Part shown: in pieces, positions 1-6,141 of the stretch
Numbering within the stretch: position 1 is the first letter of the stretch
Layout of the letters: each line of letters opens with the position of its first letter
Origin: Winogradskyella sp. PC-19
GTDB lineage: Bacteria; Bacteroidota; Bacteroidia; Flavobacteriales; Flavobacteriaceae
Reading direction: 5' to 3'
Assembly: GCF_002163855.1 (NCBI RefSeq)
Contig: NZ_CP019332.1
Location: 2,211,145 to 2,275,144, forward strand
DNA: 64,000 nucleotides
Program-made: the position numbers and the translations under genes
The notes under the pieces: generated by a model
What the model was told of the DNA's origin: nothing
Databases searched by the model: none
The model's input: the letters and a program-made list of their open reading frames with translations, nothing else

Positions 1-707
1 CCGCCGTTACTATCTCCAGCATCTATAATTGGGTTAGCGTCTGCAACTTCCGTACATACAGTTGTTGTTTGGTTATACAGTGGCCAATCTACGCATCTAG
101 GACCTGCAACATGGTCCCACTTAAAAGTGCAATAAATTGTAGTGACACTTTTGCATCTTTCTCTGAGGAACATTGCATTTAAAGAACCATCATAGTCAAT
201 ACTTTGTTTATTTATTTGCCCAACGTAAGGTATGCTTCTATTTTCTGATACATTTTCTAAATAGTCGTCAGATGGATAATAATTTATTATAAACGCATTT
301 GTGTCTTCTTCTTCGACAAACTCAACGACTAGGTTACTAAAAGAATTTATAGGTTGATTGTCCTTGATTATTTTAAGTGTATAGCTAATGCTCCTATCTC
401 CTATAATTTTAATAATGTCAGTTTCAATTGCTGTAAATGAATATGAATCTTCAGTATTGGTTCTGTTAGTAACACTAATATTATTATATTCAGAAATTTT
501 AATTCTTTCAATATAATTTTTTAAAATTTCCGAATCATTTAAATTTATATAGGAAATTCTGCTTTCAGAATTTAGGTTATTATGATCGGTATCATTCTCA
601 AAAATTTCGGTGTCATTCTCACAACTAAGATTTAAAACCAAAATAGTGGTTAGTAAAAATTTAAATAATAATTTGGTGCTTTGGTGCTTTGGTGCTTTAA
701 AATTCAT
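1..707 (-). CDS. Lipoprotein of unknown function, 3' end cut by window edge
   Basis: Translating the minus strand from the ATG at 705-707 gives an open frame of 235 codons that runs off the left edge. The N-terminus has a basic stretch, a hydrophobic segment and a lipobox ending LNLSC near residue 29, so it is very likely an outer-membrane lipoprotein. The rest is Asn/Glu/Asp/Ser-rich, followed by a Cys-containing stretch (residues about 190-225: RCKS, YCTFKWD, PRCVDW, VCTE). I recognise no family. Codons 4-12 consist of three perfect copies of an 8-bp repeat (675-698), placed just before the signal-peptide hydrophobic core. It is transcribed away from tsf, with 351 bases between them. Confidence 0.72.
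   Translation of the reverse strand, partial: MNFKAPKHQSTKLLFKFLLTTILVLNLSCENDTEIFENDTDHNNLNSESRISYINLNDSEILKNYIERIKISEYNNISVTNRTNTEDSYSFTAIETDIIKIIGDRSISYTLKIIKDNQPINSFSNLVVEFVEEEDTNAFIINYYPSDDYLENVSENRSIPYVGQINKQSIDYDGSLNAMFLRERCKSVTTIYCTFKWDHVAGPRCVDWPLYNQTTTVCTEVADANPIIDAGDSNG
675..698. repeat. Three tandem copies of an 8-bp unit (GGTGCTTT)
   Basis: The octamer GGTGCTTT occurs three times head to tail at 675-682, 683-690 and 691-698, inside codons 4-12 of the lipoprotein gene. Eight is not a multiple of three, so gain or loss of one unit would shift the frame. Three units keep the present frame open. Confidence 0.9.
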
Positions 708-802
708 GAAAGATTAGATTGATTTATTAACGTTTCAAACATAAGTTGTATTGTAAAGTATACAAATCACTAATGAGTGAAACATGTGTTTAGTTTAGTG
801 AA

Positions 803-843
803 CAAAACTAAAATAAAAGTTTCGTCCATTTATACGTATAAAT
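803..843 (-). promoter_or_regulatory. Candidate promoter and palindromic operator of the lipoprotein gene
   Basis: Read on the minus strand, 803-810 is TAGTTTTG, matching the Bacteroidota -7 box TAnnTTTG. Upstream of it, at 828-843, is a perfect 16-bp palindrome (ATTTATACGTATAAAT) lying where the -33 element would be. No clear TTG is present there. The rest of 708-1058 is AT-rich and holds only the tsf terminator besides this. Confidence 0.4.
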
Positions 844-1002
844 ACTTGTTTTCAATTTTAATATTTATGAATGTAAATCACTCATTATCATAAAATTAAT
901 TGATTTTTAGTAAGTGTTTATTGTTTTAATGTCTTTTTAAAGAAGTCAATTATAGAGATTCAATTTTACCAAACTAAGCTTAATAATATAATAACTCTAA
1001 AC

Positions 1003-1036
1003 AAAAAATCCTTTCATCATGTGACAAAAGGATTTT
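1003..1036 (-). terminator. Intrinsic terminator of tsf
   Basis: AAAATCCTTT (1005-1014) pairs with AAAGGATTTT (1027-1036) around a 12-nt loop. On the minus strand the stem is followed by a run of six T. It lies just past the tsf stop codon. Confidence 0.8.
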
Positions 1037-1058
1037 ATTTATTTAAACAGGATATTTA

Positions 1059-2033
1059 TTATCCTACTGTAGCACGTTTAAAACCTGTTACTTCTACTTC
1101 ACCATAAGTGGCAACATATTGAGCAACAGTTTTCTTTTCGTCTTTAATAAACGCTTGGTCTAATAAACACTGTTCATTATCTAAAGTCGTGTTATCAGAG
1201 ATAAAACGCTCCATTTTACCAGGTAAAATACGATCCCAGATTTGTTCTGGCTTACCTTCAGCTTTTAATTCAGCTTTTGCATCTTCTTCAGCTTGAGCTA
1301 AAACTTCAGGAGTTAATTGAGACATAGAAATGTACTTTGGTACATTCTTTAAAGTCTTACCTAAACGTCCTAATTCGATATTATCTTTTTCGATAACTGC
1401 GATACGAGCTTCAGTTTCTGAAGCAACATATGCAGGATCAAAATCTTTGTAAGATAATGTTGTCGCACCCATTGATGCAACTTGCATAGCAACGTCTTTA
1501 CCTAAAGTCTCGATGTTATCTACAACTGCAGAAAAACCTACGATTGCAGCAATTTTGTTAATGTGAACATAAGACCCAACGTAAGCTGCTTCTAATACTT
1601 CAAAAGCGTTGATGTCAAGTTTCTCACCAATAACACCAGTTTGCTCAACTAATTTTTCAGCAACAGTCATTCCTCCAAAATCAGCAGCTAAGAAATCTTC
1701 TTTATTAGCGTGGTTTAGTGCGATATCTCCTAAATCACTTGCTAACTTCAAAAAGTTTTCGTTTTTACCAACAAAATCAGTTTCGCAACCTAATACCAAT
1801 GCAATACCTTTAGTGTTGTCAGCATTGATTTTTGCAACAGCAGCACCTTCAGAAGAATCTCTGTCAGCTCTCTTTGCTGCAACTTTTTGACCTTTTTTAC
1901 GTAAAACTTCGATTGCTTTATCAAAATCACCACCAGCTTCAACTAGTGCTTTTTTACAATCCATCATACCTGCACCAGTAGCTTTTCTTAGCTTATTTAC
2001 TTCTGCTGCTGTAATTTTTACTGTGTTTTCCAT
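1059..2033 (-). CDS. tsf: Translation elongation factor Ts
   Basis: EF-Ts is the nucleotide exchange factor that releases GDP from EF-Tu in the cytoplasm. The 324-residue product begins with the UBA-like N-terminal domain (residues about 5-50, RKATGAGMMDCKKAL), followed by the conserved ETDFVGKN segment near residue 85 that contacts EF-Tu, then the dimerisation/core domains. The length fits Bacteroidota EF-Ts, which is longer than that of E. coli. It lies 86 nt downstream of rpsB in the usual rpsB-tsf order, with a hairpin in the gap and a terminator after it, so it is probably cotranscribed with rpsB. The ATG start is unambiguous. Confidence 0.98.
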   Translation of the reverse strand: MENTVKITAAEVNKLRKATGAGMMDCKKALVEAGGDFDKAIEVLRKKGQKVAAKRADRDSSEGAAVAKINADNTKGIALVLGCETDFVGKNENFLKLASDLGDIALNHANKEDFLAADFGGMTVAEKLVEQTGVIGEKLDINAFEVLEAAYVGSYVHINKIAAIVGFSAVVDNIETLGKDVAMQVASMGATTLSYKDFDPAYVASETEARIAVIEKDNIELGRLGKTLKNVPKYISMSQLTPEVLAQAEEDAKAELKAEGKPEQIWDRILPGKMERFISDNTTLDNEQCLLDQAFIKDEKKTVAQYVATYGEVEVTGFKRATVG

Positions 2034-2054
2034 AGTATATTAAAATTTGAAAAA

Positions 2055-2092
2055 GCCGTTTAATTATTTTCTGTTCTGAAAAGAATTAAACG
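2055..2092 (-). promoter_or_regulatory. Hairpin in the rpsB-tsf gap (possible partial terminator)
   Basis: CGTTTAATT (2057-2065) pairs with AATTAAACG (2084-2092) across an 18-nt loop. On the minus strand it is followed by CTTTTTC. It could act as a leaky terminator or processing site setting the rpsB:tsf ratio, but the loop is long and the stem AT-rich. Confidence 0.35.
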
Positions 2093-2119
2093 ACCCTTAA
2101 ATATTGTGTAATTCTTTGT

Positions 2120-2926
2120 TTATTCTTCTTCTTGAGCTGCAACCGGAGCTGCTTTTTTAGCTTCAGGTTTTGCTTCTGCCTTAGCTTCAGGTTTTGGTGC
2201 TGGAGCTGCTGCTTTGGCTTCTTTCTCACTACGTTCAGCTTTTCTTTCGTTTAATCCGTCTGCTACTGCAGAAGTAACGATAGATAAAATTTTGTCTACT
2301 GATTTAGATGCATCATCGTTAGCAGGAATTAAATAATCAACTTCACGAGGATCAGAATTTGTATCAACCATCGCAAAAATTGGAATATTTAATTTTTGTG
2401 CTTCTTTGATTGCAATGTGCTCACGCATGATATCCACTACGAATAAAGCACCTGGTAAACGTGTCATGTCAGAGATAGAACCTAAGTTTTTCTCTAATTT
2501 AGCACGTTGACGGTCAACTTGTAAACGCTCTTTTTTAGATAAAGAGTTGAATGTTCCATCCTTTTTCATTCTATCAATCATAGCCATTTTCTTAACAGCT
2601 TTTCTGATAGTTACAAAATTTGTTAACATTCCGCCTGGCCAACGCTCAGTAATGTAAGGCTGGTTTACAGCACCTGCTTTTTCAGCAACGATGTCTTTAG
2701 CTTGTTTCTTAGTAGCAACGAATAAGATTTTCTTTCCAGAAGCAGCTATTTTTTTCATTGCTTCTGCAGTTTCTTCAATCTTAGCTGCAGTTTTGTAAAG
2801 GTTAATGATATGGATACCGTTACGTTCCATATAAATGTAAGGAGCCATGTTTGGGTTCCACTTACGTGTTAGGTGACCGAAGTGTACACCTGCTTCAAGT
2901 AATTCTTTTACTTCTACTTTTTCCAT
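2120..2926 (-). CDS. rpsB: 30S ribosomal protein S2
   Basis: S2 binds the 30S subunit between head and body and is needed for S1 recruitment. I start it at the ATG at 2926 (MEKVEVKELLEAG), giving 268 residues. A longer open frame begins 11 codons earlier, but the family starts here, with GVHFGHLTRKWNPNM immediately following. Conserved blocks include RWPGGMLTN (near residue 115), LPGALFVVD and MVDTNSDP. After residue about 230 comes a low-complexity Ala/Glu/Lys/Pro tail, common in Flavobacteriia. First gene of the rpsB-tsf unit; about 210 nt of structured leader lies upstream. Confidence 0.97.
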   Translation of the reverse strand: MEKVEVKELLEAGVHFGHLTRKWNPNMAPYIYMERNGIHIINLYKTAAKIEETAEAMKKIAASGKKILFVATKKQAKDIVAEKAGAVNQPYITERWPGGMLTNFVTIRKAVKKMAMIDRMKKDGTFNSLSKKERLQVDRQRAKLEKNLGSISDMTRLPGALFVVDIMREHIAIKEAQKLNIPIFAMVDTNSDPREVDYLIPANDDASKSVDKILSIVTSAVADGLNERKAERSEKEAKAAAPAPKPEAKAEAKPEAKKAAPVAAQEEE

Positions 2927-2952
2927 TTTGTAATAGTTTACGTTCTGTTGAA

Positions 2953-3070
2953 TTAGCAATGGTTTAGTGATCGCTTACGCTTGCCTTAACCATTTAGATG
3001 CTAAACTAAACTCTGACTCTGCAGTCATGAGCAACAATAACTGGTTTAATATTTTGTCGAAATATTCGAC
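2953..3070 (-). promoter_or_regulatory. Structured 5' leader of rpsB
   Basis: Three inverted repeats lie upstream of rpsB. The longest has TTAGC/ATGGTT (2953-2964) pairing with AACCAT/GCTAA (2988-3004) as an interrupted stem. Smaller ones are TGACT/AGTCA (3014-3027) and GTCGAA/TTCGAC (3056-3070). Many bacteria autoregulate rpsB through an S2-binding leader, and this could be the counterpart here. I found no TAnnTTTG box in the gap, so the transcript start is not placed. Confidence 0.35.
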
Positions 3071-3090
3071 GATTTCAATAAAATAAAATA

Positions 3091-3120
3091 ATTCAGAATC
3101 TGAATTAACAGATTCTGAAT
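3091..3120 (-). terminator. Intrinsic terminator of rplM-rpsI
   Basis: ATTCAGAATCTG (3091-3102) and CAGATTCTGAAT (3109-3120) form a perfect 12-bp stem with a 6-nt loop. The minus strand continues TATTTTATTTTATT. It follows the rpsI stop codon. Confidence 0.85.
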
Positions 3121-3137
3121 CAAGTGTTGTTTGGATA

Positions 3138-3524
3138 TTAACGTTTCGAGAATTGGAATTTCTTACGCGCTTTCTTCTGTCCGAATTTTTTACGCTCTAC
3201 CATTCTTGGGTCTCTCGTTAATAGACCTTCTGGCTTTAATACTAGTCTGTTTTCAGGGTCAAGCTCGCACATTGCACGAGATAATCCTAAACGTATTGCT
3301 TCTGCCTGGCCGGTGATACCACCTCCATATACGTTAACAGTAATATCAAAGTTGCCATCATTGTTAGTCAAGGCTAAAGGTTGGTTTACTTTGTATTGCA
3401 ATGTTGCAGTACTAAAATAATCCGCCATGTCTTTTTTGTTCACCGTGATTTTGCCTTTTCCTTTAGCAACGTACACACGAGCAACAGCCGTCTTTCTACG
3501 GCCAATTTTGTGAATTACTTCCAT
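3138..3524 (-). CDS. rpsI: 30S ribosomal protein S9
   Basis: S9 sits in the 30S head, and its C-terminal tail reaches the P-site tRNA anticodon loop. The 128-residue product has the family signatures IGRRKTAVARVYV at the N-terminus, GGGITGQAEAIRLGLSRAM in the middle and the basic tail ending QFSKR, whose final Lys-Arg is the tRNA-contacting end. The start codon overlaps the rplM stop by one base, so the two are translationally coupled in the conserved rplM-rpsI order. Confidence 0.98.
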   Translation of the reverse strand: MEVIHKIGRRKTAVARVYVAKGKGKITVNKKDMADYFSTATLQYKVNQPLALTNNDGNFDITVNVYGGGITGQAEAIRLGLSRAMCELDPENRLVLKPEGLLTRDPRMVERKKFGQKKARKKFQFSKR

Positions 3525-3979
3525 TAGTTAATTTCGTTTAAATTAATTGCTTTAGGCTTCTGCGCTTCGTGAGCGTGCTCAGTACCTGAAACAACTGTTA
3601 AGTTTCTAAAAAGAACAGCACCTAATTTGTTTTTAGGTAACATTCCTTTTACTGACTTTTCTACTAATCTGCTTGGGTCTTTCTCAAACAATTCAGTAGC
3701 TGTCAGGCTTCTTTGTCCACCTGGATAGCCTGTGTGACGGATATAACTTTTATCTGTCCACTTGTTACCAGTTAAGTTGATTTTTTCTGCATTAACAACA
3801 ATTACATTGTCACCGCAATCAACGTGTGGCGTAAAATTAGGTTTGTGCTTACCTCTTAAAAGTATTGCTACTCTTGAAGCTAAGCGACCTAAAGTTTGTC
3901 CTTCAGCATCAACTAAAACCCACTCCTTATTAACGGTAGCTTTGTTAGCTGAAACTGTTTTGTAGCTTAATGTATCCAC
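3524..3979 (-). CDS. rplM: 50S ribosomal protein L13
   Basis: L13 is an early-assembly 50S protein. The 151-residue product has the diagnostic blocks [44 protein letters not shown] and [11 protein letters not shown]. It is first in the rplM-rpsI operon, which has a well-formed promoter about 70 nt upstream and a strong terminator downstream. Its length is normal for the family. Confidence 0.98.
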   Translation of the reverse strand: MDTLSYKTVSANKATVNKEWVLVDAEGQTLGRLASRVAILLRGKHKPNFTPHVDCGDNVIVVNAEKINLTGNKWTDKSYIRHTGYPGGQRSLTATELFEKDPSRLVEKSVKGMLPKNKLGAVLFRNLTVVSGTEHAHEAQKPKAINLNEIN

Positions 3980-4048
3980 ACTAATTTGATTTATGTTGTA
4001 CCACTATAGTACAATTGATTAAACATTCCTCTTCCGAAAAAGAGTTTG

Positions 4049-4079
4049 CAAATTTACGATAACTTATTGGATTGGCAAA
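4049..4079 (-). promoter_or_regulatory. Promoter of rplM-rpsI (TTTG-N19-TAAATTTG)
   Basis: Minus strand: TTTG at 4079-4076, 19 nt, then TAAATTTG at 4056-4049. This matches the Bacteroidota housekeeping promoter (-33 TTTG, -7 TAnnTTTG). It predicts a start near 4044 and a 5' leader of about 65 nt. Confidence 0.7.
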
Positions 4080-4176
4080 CCTTAGCGAATGTTTTTTTGC
4101 GCTGATTTTCAGGTTTTAAAATCAAGTATTTTTTAAATGAAGTATTTGAATTCTATGAAAGTTAAAGTGCAGTAAT

Positions 4177-5088
4177 TTAAAATCCATTTTTTCTAATAGT
4201 ATGCAATTCTTCCATTGTAAAAATACCAGCTTCAGCAAGTTTTACAAATTCATCTGTAACCGAAGCGTCAAATAAGATAAGGTCATCGGTATTTACTGTA
4301 ACCTTTATGCCGTGGTCAAATAATTGGCGTATGGTGTGTTTTTCGATATTTGAAACAGCGCCTAATAATACATTACTTGTTGGGCAAATATTTAATCGAA
4401 TATTATTTTCTAGGATAGAATCCATTGTTCTTTCAGAGTCTACTGCTCGTAAACCATGTTGTAACTCATCTGGGCTTAATAATTTTATCGTGTAATCGAT
4501 GCTTTCATAATCTGAAAATTCTCCAATATGAACTTTTCTTTTTAAACCCAAATCTTTTGCCATATCGTAAAAACGAACAAAAGGTTTTAAGTCTTTTCCA
4601 ACTTCTTGACCATATAAATCTACAGAATGAAAAACACCGCTTTCAATACACTTTATACCATCATTATATACTTTTTCGTATTCTAAATCTTTATTAATGC
4701 CTAATTCTGGTTTAAAATCTATTTGGGATTCATATTTTTCTTTTAGATGCTTAGTTATCTCGATAACTTTTTCAATTTTACCATCAAAAAAGCGAGACAA
4801 GTTTAGATCTACACTAGCCTCTAATAAGGTCACATTATCATCAATAGCACTTTCGATGGCTATTTCCATAAAGTTAATAACGTCTTCACCTTCAACCATA
4901 ATAGTATTAAGATGTCCGTAAATAAAATCAATCATTCCGGTAAGACCATCAAAGCTTTTTGGAAAGGTTAAATTTGCCTCAGGATATTTTTCTTTAAATC
5001 TTTTCTGAGAGCCAGCCAGATGTAAATGACTATGCACATCTGCTTTCGGCAATTTTAAAAACAGGTCTCTTATTTCCGAGTTATTCAT
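4177..5088 (-). CDS. add: Adenosine deaminase family protein
   Basis: Predicted metal-dependent (TIM-barrel) amidohydrolase that deaminates adenosine or a related aminopurine nucleoside in the cytoplasm. The metal and catalytic motifs of the family are present in order: HSHLH near residue 20, HIGEF near residue 192 (catalytic Glu), LQHGLRA near 212 and NTDD near 267. At 303 residues it is a little shorter than typical adenosine deaminases (about 330-340), and the usual Pro after TDD is Leu, so the exact substrate is uncertain. It stands alone on the minus strand, about 190 nt from rplM and 51 nt from sua5. Confidence 0.8.
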   Translation of the reverse strand: MNNSEIRDLFLKLPKADVHSHLHLAGSQKRFKEKYPEANLTFPKSFDGLTGMIDFIYGHLNTIMVEGEDVINFMEIAIESAIDDNVTLLEASVDLNLSRFFDGKIEKVIEITKHLKEKYESQIDFKPELGINKDLEYEKVYNDGIKCIESGVFHSVDLYGQEVGKDLKPFVRFYDMAKDLGLKRKVHIGEFSDYESIDYTIKLLSPDELQHGLRAVDSERTMDSILENNIRLNICPTSNVLLGAVSNIEKHTIRQLFDHGIKVTVNTDDLILFDASVTDEFVKLAEAGIFTMEELHTIRKNGF

Positions 5089-5139
5089 AATAACATAAGA
5101 TTATTTGTCGAATATAAGATTTTAAATAATCAATTTAAG

Positions 5140-6105
5140 CTATTTAGTAGCACGTTCTAAGCGGTCGTTTATAGATTTTCCTAAGTCGTGATTAGGAAAA
5201 CGCTGGACAATGATAATATCTAGATTTGCTGCGTCAAGTTTGTGTAATGCATCATAAAGATGAGAAGCAGCTTCTTGTAAATTTTTATTTACTGAAAGAC
5301 TTATTTGCTGTTTTACAGCATTATTTTTAAAACTAGAATTTAAAGATAAAACGCCGATTTTTAAACCTTGGTTTTCTGAAATAGCTTTAACCAAGTCATC
5401 TACTAATATTGTTTTTGTCGTTGGGGCATAATGCTTCGCTAACATACCTGGGGCTTCAGGCTTGACTTCAGTTTTTTTAGTAGAATTCTTAACCTCAATC
5501 TTACCAACTATACTTTCGATAGCTTCAATAGAGGTAGAACCTAGCCTGTAAATAATAGGTTCATTATCTTCAAAACCAATAATGGTAGATTCTATTCCAC
5601 TTTTACAAGCGCCACCATCAAGTACCATTTTTATTTCGTTTTTAAAATAACCTTCTACATGTTCAGCAGTAGTTGGACTAATACGGTTAAATGGATTTGC
5701 ACTCGGTGCAGCCAATGGAAAATCTAACTGCTTTAGCAACTCTAAAGTCGTTGGATGATTTGGGATTCTAACTGCAACAGTATCTTTTCCTGCTGTTATT
5801 ACATCAGGAATGACAGCCTTTTTTTTAAGAACAAGAGTGATTGGTCCTGGCCAAAAGGCTTTAGCTAAAAGTCTTGCTTTTTCAGGAATATGAGCAACAA
5901 TTTTTTCTAGATAATCTATTGAAGGAATATGAACAATCAATGGATTGAAAAAGGGACGCTGTTTGGTTTCAAAAATAGAATTAATTGCTTTTTTACTAAA
6001 GATGTTACCGGCTAAACCATAAACTGTTTCTGTTGGTATAGCAACAAGTTCTTCAGCATTTAGTAATGTAACTGCTTTTTGTATGTCTTTAGAAATAATG
6101 CTCAT
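5140..6105 (-). CDS. sua5: L-threonylcarbamoyladenylate synthase (Sua5/YwlC type)
   Basis: Makes threonylcarbamoyl-AMP from Thr, bicarbonate and ATP, the first step of t6A37 tRNA modification. Residues 1-200 are the YrdC/Sua5 catalytic domain (IPTETVYGLAG near residue 24, KQRP, APSANPFNRISPT, LDGGACKSGIESTI). Residues about 215-321 are the extra Sua5 domain, joined by a linker containing PGMLAKHYAP, so this is the long form rather than short TsaC. It sits 36 nt after polA on the same strand. Its own TAGCTTTG box lies 10 nt upstream of the ATG (6116-6123), so it may have a nearly leaderless transcript. Confidence 0.93.
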   Translation of the reverse strand: MSIISKDIQKAVTLLNAEELVAIPTETVYGLAGNIFSKKAINSIFETKQRPFFNPLIVHIPSIDYLEKIVAHIPEKARLLAKAFWPGPITLVLKKKAVIPDVITAGKDTVAVRIPNHPTTLELLKQLDFPLAAPSANPFNRISPTTAEHVEGYFKNEIKMVLDGGACKSGIESTIIGFEDNEPIIYRLGSTSIEAIESIVGKIEVKNSTKKTEVKPEAPGMLAKHYAPTTKTILVDDLVKAISENQGLKIGVLSLNSSFKNNAVKQQISLSVNKNLQEAASHLYDALHKLDAANLDIIIVQRFPNHDLGKSINDRLERATK

Positions 6106-6115
6106 AAATAGATTG

Positions 6116-6123
6116 CAAAGCTA
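6116..6123 (-). promoter_or_regulatory. -7 box TAGCTTTG upstream of sua5
   Basis: TAnnTTTG match on the minus strand, 10 nt before the sua5 ATG. No TTG lies at the expected distance, so only the -7 half is supported. Confidence 0.4.
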
Positions 6124-6141
6124 CTTCAAAAAAATGAAGTT

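Noticed and set aside
1609-1890. Open frame on the plus strand inside tsf
   Set aside because: Antisense shadow of a conserved gene: no start context, no recognisable protein.
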